From: Beverwykella pulmonaria
Taxonomy: Eukaryota; Ascomycota; Dothideomycetes; Pleosporales; Melanommataceae
NCBI GenBank assembly: GCA_001599595.1
Contig: BCHH01000019.1
Span: forward strand, 64,411 to 128,410
Length of the DNA: 64,000 nucleotides
Direction of reading: 5' to 3'
The translations under genes were made by a program, and so were the position numbers. The notes beneath the pieces are model-generated. The model was not told where the DNA came from. It did not search any database and saw only the letters and a program-made list of their open reading frames with translations. This document shows, piece by piece, positions 44,484 through 53,980 of this stretch (positions are counted from its first letter, which is position 1; every line of letters starts with the position of its first letter).

Positions 44484-45595
44484 TCAAGCGGGTGTCATTG
44501 TCGTTGAGTTCGATGTTGTTCCAACAAACACGACCTGAACAGCCGCAAATCTAACAGTAGTCTCAGCAATTTTTATTCCGTCACACAATAACATCTAGGC
44601 AGTTGATTAATTATCCACTTACGCCGCCGTCGCCGAGAAAATCTCAACCACCCTCCCAGTGGTAAGTATACCCAAGGCCGCCGAGAATAATCCAGTGAAG
44701 ACGCCAATGATAGCGAGTCGATGGACCATACTAGTAACATAGTACAGTACCACAATGGCAACGACAGGCAGCACCGAAGCAAAAACTGTACCAACTAACG
44801 TACTGAGCCGAATTATCGTTTCTTGTGAGTAGTACACCGTGTTCGCATGTGAGCTTGATGAGTCTGGTTTCTTTACTTTTGTTAAGTATAGGCTGAAGGA
44901 AACTGCACTTCGTCGTACGCGTCCGGACAAACAAGTATTGAAAGAAGAGCAAGAGAAACTCACCCGAAACCACCACCCAAACGCCCGATGCCACCAATGC
45001 ACCGCGAAATCTCCTAACATTCTAGACGCGAGACTTTGATTCTCCCGACACTTGAGCGCGATGAGGTCATTTGCTAGTTGCGGCTTCTCGTATACATCGC
45101 TGTCTGGGCCTAGCAGGTAGACGTTGCCCATGCGGGGTGTCTTCATCCAGAGGCGTAAAAATTTGAGGTCCTGCGGGTTAGGGGCATCGCACTTTGCGAT
45201 GAAGGTTTGGAAGAGGAGAGCTTGGTCTAATTTTTTTGTGTCAGCGATCGACGTACCAATTTACCGGATGAACGATGGAATATGAAGCATGGGTGCTCAC
45301 TATATTCTTCAAGCCGCTTCCTAATAAGTAAGATGGTATTCCATTGCTCTGGATTTCCATCCGGTGCAGCACCCGACTCACTAAGAGTTTGCCAGTCGCG
45401 GTCGTAAATAGTGCGGTCGGGATGTCCCGAGTCTGCATCTTCCTTCATGCATTTCTGCAATCGGTGTTCGAGATGGGTTAGCTCAGCTTGGAGGTAGAGA
45501 AGGTTCTGGGCATTGAGTGCGCCGAAGCGACGGAGGATGGCGATTTCGGGATGGAGGCCCATGAGGGAAGCCAGCCTGGCGTAGCCATTACTCAT
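44484..45595 (-). CDS. DUF6594 family membrane protein
   Basis: Four exons on the minus strand: 45595..45301, 45226..44964, 44870..44623 and 44550..44484, about 290 residues. Introns are 74, 93 and 72 nt with GTGAGC, GTGAGT and GTAAGT donors. The N-terminus (LASLMGLHPEIAILRRFGALN then LLYLQAELTHLE) and the IRKRLEEYN-QALLFQ join match the fungal DUF6594 pattern. Exon 3 carries two hydrophobic helices (LVGTVFASVLPVVAIVVLYYV, LAIIGVFTGLFSAALGIL). The small last exon adds FAAVQVVFVG, the third membrane segment normal for the family, confirming the last join. The family is abundant in Pezizomycotina and has no known function. Without the last exon the protein would end prematurely at SATAA. Confidence 0.85.
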
Positions 45596-47203
45596 TTTAG
45601 CTCAGGCTTTGTAGCGTTGAGGATAGTATAGAAAGAAGTACGAAATATAAGTAGATCGTTTTCTTGACCTCGCTCTTCAATGTTAGGCTGAAGAGTTGAA
45701 GCCTAACAACGCATTTGCTTAGATGCACCCATAGCCGCAGATGACCTGACTGGTGGGTTGATGCAAAGAGTACTAGCGCCACATTTACATGTATAGTATT
45801 GTTTTTATACTATAGTAATGGCGCAGCATGCATCCTGCTGTCTCTTTTACATAAAAGTATCACAGTCAGAGCAAGCAGTGAATCAATGAGATGTGTATTA
45901 TAAGGGAACAACTAGTTGAATGATGCAGAAGCGAGGAGCGTGGTATAGATAAGCGAGGGACTGCACTAAACCTGAAGAGGGAGTCCCTGGACGGAGATTA
46001 CTGTTTGGCCATTGGCGGGCGATGCAAACGAGACGTGACAAGTCTAACATGCTTGTTTAGGAAGATTTTGGAAACAGTGTTGATGACTGCGGATCTCGAC
46101 CAGTGGTGACATTGTATGATGCTCGGCAAACTTCCTTCTCAACATACCCCATTAGGCAATCCTCGCAACAGCCATCGAACACAGCGCGTTTCCGCCGTGC
46201 CACAACAGGACGGAATGGCCAGCGGCGGGATGCCGGATTAGGTAATTTGGGAAGGGTGTGCGTTGCGGTGACAGGTGCTTGGCTTGGAGTTGTTTTGAGC
46301 TTGTTTTGAGATACTTACCGGATTTGGTGGTTGTTGAAGGCTAGCACAGGGGCAGGAAATAAGTGGCACACTAGAAACGTCGCCCTCTTAGCATAGAATC
46401 TTGCCAACAACAGCAAACTGATATGTCGGCCCGAAGAAGATATACATGTTCAACATTCAAAATATGAAGAGACGTGGGAAGAGGTCCTCATCCTTGCCTC
46501 ATGAGATGACATACGCCCCCTCATATTTTCTTGTACTCCTCGTCATGGGTACGTGTACAACGACTTTCGCCTCCTTCTTGTGGCTTGTCCGTTGGAGCAA
46601 GCTGCATCAAGTTCGTCAACTGTTTGACGGTTTGAAGAGTCAGGAATGATCGTTCGAGGATTGTTGGAGAGGATCAAAGTTCTCCTCATGCCAAGGCAAT
46701 TAACGGAGGGGGCACACGTTCTATTGCATATTTGGTTGGAAAGCGTAGATGGCATTTTCATTGGCTAATCGGGCCGGAAGGTATCGCTTCCGCGCCATAC
46801 TGAACGTCACTGATATTTGGCACTCGAACTCTACAAGATATTTCCTAGAGGTCTCCCTTAACTGTTTGATTACTTATTGTTCATTACTCTTCCCCCTACT
46901 TCGTCTCTATCATCGCGCAAGCCTCGGTGCGGAAATTGTATGGGGCGTTCCTGCATAACATTGACGCGAACTTCACTGTGCCGCATTGGCGCACACATCG
47001 GCATACGAAGTTCTTTCTCAACGGTTGCCTCCGAAGTCGACCACAGACTACAACGATAACAGACACCGCAGTTCCAGAAGACTCCTAGAACACCTTACAG
47101 ACTTCAAAAGGTCCGTCTTGATCCTGATCCCCTTGCTGCACACAAAATCGCAGGTGTCGATACACGAGCTTCCCTTTTGGACCCATCTTCAAATACACGA
47201 ACC
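45596..47203. other. Long spacer between DUF6594 and P450 genes
   Basis: A 1.6-kb head-to-head spacer, AT-richer than coding sequence. Frames of 60-73 codons occur on both strands with no recognisable product. The P450 promoter should lie near its right end. Confidence 0.5.
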
Positions 47204-49110
47204 ATGACGAACGTCACGTATGCCGCCCTCGCAGTACTGCCATTCGTGGCGTGGTATATTTATATCCGAGCCTATCGATTGCGTTTCGAAAAGTTCAATC
47301 ACCTTCCCAAGCAATTCCCGCAATCCTTTATTTTCGGACACCTCAATGTCATCGCCGAAGGCTTCGTGAAACTGGGGGATCAAAGGCGGCATTTCGGTCA
47401 GTGTCCAACTCACCGCTCTCTCTACTATTCCTTTGACTGAATTTGCATGGTAGATTATGTGCTTGAAGACATGGTCAAGAAAGCTGGATGGCCTCAGTTG
47501 ATGTTCCTCGATCTACGTCCTGTTAATTGGCCAATGGTGTTTGTGGCTTCGCATGAGATCGCTGAGCAGATAACGAGGACATCGAAGTTGTTTCCAGAGA
47601 GTGTGCCGAAGTCGCCGACTATGCAGGAGTCATATAGGCGGTTGATTGGGGCGAATTCTATTATCAGCGAAGGGGTAAGATTGCTATCCTAGAATGTCTT
47701 CCACTCAAACTGGACATAACTACCGTCTCTCGTCTTTCACATTGTTCCCTCCTACCCCAATATCAACAAATAGAGGACATCTGACAAATGTTCTAGGGTG
47801 CGACGTGGAAAGGCCTCCGCAAACGCTTCAACCCCGGCTTCGCTCCACAACACCTCCTTACCCTCCTTCCGCAGATCCTCAAACATACATCGACCTTCGT
47901 ATCCAAACTCGACGCCTTGGCCGAATCAGAAGTCGAATTCGACATGGATCCGCTGTGCACAAATCTGACCTTCGACATCATTGGCGCAATTGTGACTGGC
48001 CTCGACTGCAAGGCCCAAGACCTCTCTGGTGGAAATGACATCGTCCGACACTTCCGTAACCTTCTCTCTACATTCTCCGATACCGGCCTACTGTGGCTAT
48101 GGCTGAATGTTCCCGTGCGGATCAAGAGACTAATCTCATCGTACCGAGCGGACGCGGCGATCAAGCAATGTATACGGGACAAATTCAAGGAGATCAAAGC
48201 AGCCCAAAACACAGAAACGAAGAAGACGAAAGACCGCTCTGTCCTCGCGCTCTCTTTGAAAGACACAGACGTCCTCACGCCAGATATTCTGCAGAGCACG
48301 GCGGACCAGGTCAAGTCTTTCCTGTTCGCAGGCCACGACACGACGTCGATACTGTTACAGCGGCTGTTCTACGCGCTCTCGCTACATCCCAAATGTCTCG
48401 CTACAATCCGTGCAGAACACGACGCCGTGTTTGGAGACGCGGATCCGCAGGACATCATGCTTGCGCGGCCAGACGAGACTATGAATGCCCTCACATATAC
48501 TTCGGCGTGCATCAAAGAGGCGCTGCGTCTCTGGCCTCCAGCCGCAAGCGCGCGTCGTGCTCTCCCCGGTACAGGATTCAGAGTCCGGATGGATGACGGA
48601 CAGGAAGTGTGCCTTGACGGGACGGTACTGTACCTCTGCCACTACCTCATCCAGCGGGACCCGAAAGTGTACGGCGAGACGGCAAACGACTTCATCCCCG
48701 AACGCTGGCTAGGAGACACCAACACGAGCGCTGAGAACGAGAACGAGAATTTGAATCAGACCAACGGCAGCAAAGTCCCCATCAGCGCCTGGCGGGCTTT
48801 TGAACGCGGCCCAAGGAATTGTATCGGCCAGGAGCTAGCCAATCTGGAGGCGAGGGTGATTATGGCGTGTGTGGTGAGGAAGTACGATTTTATCAAGGTT
48901 GGAGCAGGAGCGGTGGAGGTAGATGAGAAGGGGAGGCCAGTTGTAGATGAGAAGGGCGTGTATAAGACGCAGTCTGAGCTGTTCAATGTAAGTTGTGCAT
49001 GACTCGTGGGTGAAAAAAGGATGCTAATGGATAAATAGACAATGGTGGTCACGTCTAAACCGTTTGATAGGTGTCGGATGAGAATCAAGCTCCACCGGCC
49101 TACTTCGTGA
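47204..49110 (+). CDS. Cytochrome P450 monooxygenase
   Basis: Four exons: 47204..47396, 47454..47674, 47797..48987 and 49039..49110, about 558 residues. Introns are 57, 122 and 51 nt. The N-terminus is a membrane anchor (YAALAVLPFVAWYIYI). Motifs: SEGATWKGLRKRFNPGF (helix C region), AGHDTT (316-321, oxygen-binding helix I), EALR (379-382, ExxR), PERW, and heme loop FERGPRNCIG with the ligand Cys480. An Asn/Glu-rich insert of about 18 residues (TSAENENENLN) sits between PERW and the heme loop. The protein would be ER-bound and need a P450 reductase. The CYP family and substrate cannot be assigned from sequence alone, and no biosynthetic backbone gene is nearby. Confidence 0.93.
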
Positions 49111-49414
49111 TGAGTATACTTCCTTGGTACCGACCTGGAGAGGAAGTTTGACGAGGAGATGGAATAGCACAGTTTTTGTTTCTTCATGATATCTTGACGG
49201 CCTGAGACGACGGAATACAAAGGAAACGTAGCCATTGTATCAACCATTCCAACCAGATGCACCAGTCCACTCTGATGTCATGTTTTCGTTATCAGTGTCT
49301 GAAGTGCGGCGCTCTATCGTGATTGGTCCAAACTCCTCGATCTCGATCACTATTCGATCGGCGAACGGACCCTTGCACGCGCCGAGATGAGAAATCGGCC
49401 ATGCCATTGATATC
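49111..49414. other. Spacer between P450 and GGCT-like gene
   Basis: A 304-bp spacer with the P450 3' flank. Because the start of the next gene is uncertain, its leader may extend beyond 49415. Confidence 0.5.
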
Positions 49415-50743
49415 TTGAACGGACGAATTCCACGGACATCTCTTCATAGCTATAACCCTTCTCTAGGCCTTCGACCTCCTCATATCAACAATTCTACAGC
49501 TATTTACCCCAGATTTAGGATCTTCAGAGGCGTGAAAGCTAAGCTTCCGCTACTGCAGGAACGGCCCAATAACATTTCGCTGTGCACAGGCACGCAATTT
49601 TGTACCCCGATGACGGCCATGTCTCCCCACATTTTGCCAGCCGATCAGACATCAGCATCGACATGCGTTCTCACTAGAGTAGTGAACCACCTCAGTTACT
49701 CGCGCCACAGCAACAGCAATGCCTCCCCGCAAATCTTTCCACGCCTCCCCGAACCTTCGAAAGAGCGCCTCGAGGCCTCCGTGACCGAAACGCCCTTCGA
49801 CGTTTCTACACTCTCCTCATCCTCCCTATCCGCCGCCTTAGAAAAGGAAAAGACAGTGCTATACCTCGCCTACGGCTCTAACCTCTCCAACGAGACCTTC
49901 CGGGGCAATCGTGGCATCCGCCCCCTCTCCCAACTCAACGTCCTCGTTCCCTCGCTCCGCCTCACCTTCGACCTTCCAGGAACCCCATACCACGAGCCAT
50001 GCTTTGCGAACTCCGCATTACGGGATCCGGGGGAGGATGCCGTTGGAAATGAGGGTTACCACAAGGACCGCTGGCACAAGGGCATGGTGGGCTGCGTGTA
50101 CGAAGTCACCCCCACAGATTACGCGCACATTATCGCGACCGAGGGCGGTGGCGCATCATATCACGACATACTGGTGACCTGTTACCCGCTACCCTCAGAT
50201 TCAGAAACAGTTCCGGAGTCGCCGGCAACCGTGCCGTTCAAGGCACACACGCTCCTCGCGCCCCTCTCATCCTCAACACGACTTTCGCGTCCAGACCCAA
50301 GTTACGCGCAGCCCTCAGCTCGATACCTCAAATTACTCACCGACGGTGCCGCCGAACTCGAACTCCCGCATGAATACCAGGTCTATCTCAATGAGATCCG
50401 GCCGTATACTATTACGAGTAAACGGCAGGCGGTCGCGCAGCAGTTGGTGTTGAAGCTGTGGTGGCCGTTTATAACGGCGGTGTTTGGGCTGATGAGGAGG
50501 CTTCAGGATGACGAGGGGCGGAGCCCGGAGTGGGTGGGGATGTTGATGGGGTGGATGTTTTTGAGTATGTGGGGGAGTTATGATGCGGTGTGGAAGAGGG
50601 TGTTTGGGGATGGGGAGAGGACCGAGGGGGATGCGGAGGAGGATAATAGGGGCATTTGGAGGAGAAATAGTGAAGAGGGGATGGTGGGGAGGAAGGAAAG
50701 GCCGTGGAGAGGGGTTGGTGAGGTAGAACAATCTCTGGTTTGA
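49415..50743 (+). CDS. GGCT-fold (gamma-glutamylcyclotransferase-like) protein with membrane tail
   Basis: One open frame of 442 codons. The GGCT fold starts at VLYLAYGSNLSNETF (about 148-162), whose YGSNL is the substrate-binding loop. It continues through LRLTFDLPGTPYHEPCFAN, WHKGMVGCVYEVTPTDY and a catalytic-type Glu in IIATEGGGASYHDI. A C-terminal hydrophobic stretch (LKLWWPFITAVFGLM and WVGMLMGWMFLSMWGSY) suggests one or two membrane anchors, followed by an acidic, Arg-rich tail. Family members release 5-oxoproline from gamma-glutamyl peptides, but for this membrane-tailed fungal subgroup the substrate is not established. The start is unsure: the first 100 residues lack similarity features, and ATGs at 49610 and 49619 are alternatives. 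Confidence 0.82.
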   Translation: MNGRIPRTSLHSYNPSLGLRPPHINNSTAIYPRFRIFRGVKAKLPLLQERPNNISLCTGTQFCTPMTAMSPHILPADQTSASTCVLTRVVNHLSYSRHSNSNASPQIFPRLPEPSKERLEASVTETPFDVSTLSSSSLSAALEKEKTVLYLAYGSNLSNETFRGNRGIRPLSQLNVLVPSLRLTFDLPGTPYHEPCFANSALRDPGEDAVGNEGYHKDRWHKGMVGCVYEVTPTDYAHIIATEGGGASYHDILVTCYPLPSDSETVPESPATVPFKAHTLLAPLSSSTRLSRPDPSYAQPSARYLKLLTDGAAELELPHEYQVYLNEIRPYTITSKRQAVAQQLVLKLWWPFITAVFGLMRRLQDDEGRSPEWVGMLMGWMFLSMWGSYDAVWKRVFGDGERTEGDAEEDNRGIWRRNSEEGMVGRKERPWRGVGEVEQSLV

Positions 50744-52147
50744 ATTCAGGTCGTTTGTTAGTTCAGTGACTGCGGTTTGTGTGGGGAATCTAGAAACAGA
50801 ACTTCCGGCCGTAGCCTGCGATTGATGAGTGGAGTGATGTAGTTGTATTCTCTGCAAGGCTTGAAGTTCGATACGTGGCTCAATGTTTGATCAAGAGTTA
50901 CCTTTCAGCTCTGGATTTTGCATTTTTTCCACGCACGTCACATCCATTGAAGATGACCAAGGCATGAGTAAATCTCACTAGCATATTACACAGTACATAT
51001 CTAAATCCTTCGCCCAAAGCGTATGGTTTCATCACATCGCAACAAAACGGCATGCTATCCGTGTATCTTAGTTTATCATCTGTACTAATTAGTGTTCCCT
51101 TCTGCGAAGCTTGACTACCGCTCCCACCCCAAATGCCGCGACACTGCCATAATAGGCTCTTTGAACCTCCATATCGTTCATCAATTGTGCTACGGTGTGC
51201 GATCCAGCTTTTAGAAGTCTGACAGAATAGAATGTTTCTAAGCCAGCACGCAGCCTGTCATGTTGATTTCAATGTGCAGTGGGGCGCCACTTGGTTTTTT
51301 TCACTGTATTTCACCTCATCCAAGCTGGCCGAATCTTCCTGGTCTCAAACACCTATACCTGCCTTCTCCAACTGCTCTCTATTATCCCCGAAAACAGCAC
51401 CACTTGCCTTACTTAACAGTCTAAATTCCTAACTCAACTCGCAACATGGAACCTACACTCCCATCCTCCACGCCTCACCCCTGAAGATCAGGCTCATGCC
51501 CTCATACTGCTTAACGAGTTGCTAGCCTAAATCGCCAAAGCAGTCGCCATCAATAATATGGTGGGTTGAGGCAGCGACCTTCTCGGTACTGCACTAACCT
51601 GCAGGTGATTCCAAACGCCCATAGTACCAACCGAAGGAGCTACGAGGTCCTTCTCTTGGCAAATCGCTATAACTCCATATATAAGAGTCTGTATTTTCCA
51701 GGGCCTCCAGTGGGATACTAGGATACGAATTTGTGAGAGCAAGATGTTCATATCGATTTCACCCGCCTTGAGTGGCTCCAGCGTCCCACGTCGGCTGCCG
51801 ATCGGGTTGTATGTGGGAAAGATGTTGAGGTAGTGCCTAAATAAGGGTAGGGTGCTTGAGAATTGATACCTCATTCCCTTTCCTGAAATCTCATGAGTAG
51901 CCAAAGAGATGGGAGAAGATAAGAAGAAGCAAAGTGGTATATCGTGCGCGTAGATGTAAAGATCTCTGGAGGGTACATAAGTAGATTTTTATTTAGCAAG
52001 GCTTTCTGGCGCCTTTGGATGCGATGTGGATAGAGCCTCTACCAATGATGGGAACATGCTCGTGGGATGTTAAATATCATGTAATTGATCCTTCTTCTGA
52101 TTTCTAAATATTTACCACTCTAACTTATATGTTTTTGACTTTTGGCT
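50744..52147. other. Long spacer between GGCT-like and CorA-like genes
   Basis: A 1.4-kb tail-to-tail spacer, AT-rich. It contains a possible decayed exon (51446..51569, listed separately). A 125-codon minus-strand frame (51904..51527) overlaps it and has no recognised features, so I do not call it. Confidence 0.5.
51446..51569 (+). pseudogene. Possible decayed N-terminal exon
   Basis: An ATG after TCGCAAC opens MEPTLPSSTPHP and stops after 12 codons. Shifting one frame at about 51480 gives PEDQAHALILLNELLA, then a TAA, then IAKAVAINNMVG. The helical, protein-like character across a frameshift and a stop suggests a broken gene start. It could also be chance. No parent gene is recognised. Confidence 0.3.
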
Positions 52148-53272
52148 TCAGGAATTGTGGTTTCCTTTGCTCAATTGCCAGGTAGCTCTATAAACGACAA
52201 AGAACCAAACAAAGTAGAAAAACAAAACACAGCCCGTCCATCCAATGGCACTGAACACAACGATATACCACGCAATATTCAAACTCTGAAACATGCCTAC
52301 AGCAAACGATAACACCACACATGCGAAGAAAGAAAAATTCAAGAAAGCGAGAAATGATCTCCATTTGATGGAACTCGGCCCAGGGTATGTACCAATGTAC
52401 GTTAATACGGAGTAGACAATCTTGTACGTATTTTTTGATGTGCGTCTCTTGACCATATCCAAGAATTTCGCGGTTTGCGTTGCACGGACTGATTGCACCA
52501 CATCCCACACTCGTAAGGTCTGGTAAAAGAAGACCACGAGAAAAAGAAGTAAGAAACAAATGCCGAAGTAATCATACCACAAAATCCCAAGATCCACGGC
52601 TCGAGTCTGCATGCTGAGCATGCTTGAGGCGAGACTAAGAGGTAAAAAGATGGAAGCGAGTAAAGTAAGACGCTTGACGCTCTGTATTTGTACTTCTTCA
52701 ATGAGCGACTTTTTAACGGCTAAAGCAGAGTCGAAACTAGTGAGCAGATCGTCGATACGATGCTGCACCCTCTGCAGCTTCGCGTGGCTTTCAATGCTGA
52801 TTGCCCTCAGCTTCGTTCGCGATGACAGGTCACTGTCTTGGAGAGAAGTGAGTGCAGAATCTATAGTGAACTGTACTAAAAGCTCTATGTCGCGACGGAC
52901 GTTGGACACGCTGTTGAGCACAGCCATGTTGTACGCCCGCGAGTGTGTGTCCTGCTCTAAGGTAAATGGCGAAGTTTGTAGCAACGTTTCCGTCATGAAG
53001 ACTATCCAGCATTCGATGGCAGCACGTAAGAGATCAATGATGTCTAATTGGCAGGCAAAGGTAGCAGAATATTGATCGATTGAGGTGGCAGAAGACTTCA
53101 ATTTCAGTAGTTGAAGGAATTGATGCTTGAGAGGTGAGAATCTGATCCCTCCATATGCATCCCTTCGTTGACCAACGACTCCATCAATGGCATCATCTGC
53201 TGTTTGGCTACCTTGGGGTGTTGTACCCGCGAAAATGCGTCGTGTTGCAGAGGCGACCGAAGACGGATCCAT
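52148..53272 (-). CDS. CorA-like membrane protein lacking the GMN motif
   Basis: A single-exon minus-strand gene of 374 residues. Residues 40-200 are helical, consistent with the cytoplasmic funnel of CorA proteins. The first membrane helix is RLTLLASIFLPLSLASSML (201-219), very close to the CorA first helix with its conserved LASIFLP. Where CorA has the selectivity motif G-M-N, this reads S-M-Q (220-222). Helix 2 spans about 233-253 (FGICFLLLFLVVFFY). Two further hydrophobic helices (about 306-328 and 332-361) are extra to a classical CorA. The protein may be a divergent cation transporter or a non-transporting relative. The N-terminus is shorter than in many fungal CorA-like proteins; an upstream exon cannot be excluded. 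Confidence 0.75.
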   Translation of the reverse strand: MDPSSVASATRRIFAGTTPQGSQTADDAIDGVVGQRRDAYGGIRFSPLKHQFLQLLKLKSSATSIDQYSATFACQLDIIDLLRAAIECWIVFMTETLLQTSPFTLEQDTHSRAYNMAVLNSVSNVRRDIELLVQFTIDSALTSLQDSDLSSRTKLRAISIESHAKLQRVQHRIDDLLTSFDSALAVKKSLIEEVQIQSVKRLTLLASIFLPLSLASSMLSMQTRAVDLGILWYDYFGICFLLLFLVVFFYQTLRVWDVVQSVRATQTAKFLDMVKRRTSKNTYKIVYSVLTYIGTYPGPSSIKWRSFLAFLNFSFFACVVLSFAVGMFQSLNIAWYIVVFSAIGWTGCVLFFYFVWFFVVYRATWQLSKGNHNS

Positions 53273-53980
53273 TGATCATGGAGTTGCCGATAGGACAGGG
53301 AATGACTTTACACCAAATGTTTAGATTGCAATGCGTTCTTGAAGAGGAATTGTGTTAGCTGTTCGATTTGATTGGGTCTGAATTGTGACAAGCTAGAATG
53401 TAAAAGGGTAGGGAGGTTCAGTACATGGGCGACACTCTTGAACGTTAGCGGTCAAATATGTATGCTAAGTTCATTGTAAACTTGTGAGATGAGTTTTGAG
53501 AACGTGGCATGCAGCCCCTGAAATGTTGGCGCTGACTCACTTGAGCCCGCCGAAGCATGAAGAATCTGGAGAAACCGAATACGATGAAGGTATAACCTAT
53601 ATATCAAGACTTTTGCATCTGAACGGTGAAGTGTACAAAATAGTCTGATGCATAGCTATAATTGGTGGTGGCCAAGGTTTGGTGGCCCAAAGCGGTTGCC
53701 TTCAGCTCGTTAAGCGGCCCGCCAAGGCTCACGTGCCGCAGCTTATACCACGTAACGTATTCAAACTAGCCTGGTCAACAGCGCGGAAGCTCCTTTAACA
53801 AAAACATCACCACCACAATCTCACCCGCAACCACCCTCTCTGTACACTTTCTCATTTCATATTGCCCGCTCTGAATATTCTGCAGCTGGGCCTAATTCTG
53901 CCTTCCCTTTCTCTGATACCCTTCCTTCACGTCGCCCGCTCTCTCACCCCCGGGGAGATCGGAGCTGGTCTGTCGCAAAC
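53273..53980. promoter_or_regulatory. Divergent spacer with pyrimidine-rich clathrin promoter
   Basis: A 708-bp head-to-head spacer. The last 160 bp before the clathrin ATG are C/T-rich (CTTCCCTTTCTCTGA and CCTTCCTTCACG), as is common upstream of strongly expressed fungal genes. No gene is supported inside. Confidence 0.55.

Noticed and set aside
51527..51904. 125-codon minus-strand frame in the GGCT/CorA spacer
   Set aside because: No recognisable motif; overlaps the possible decayed exon on the other strand.
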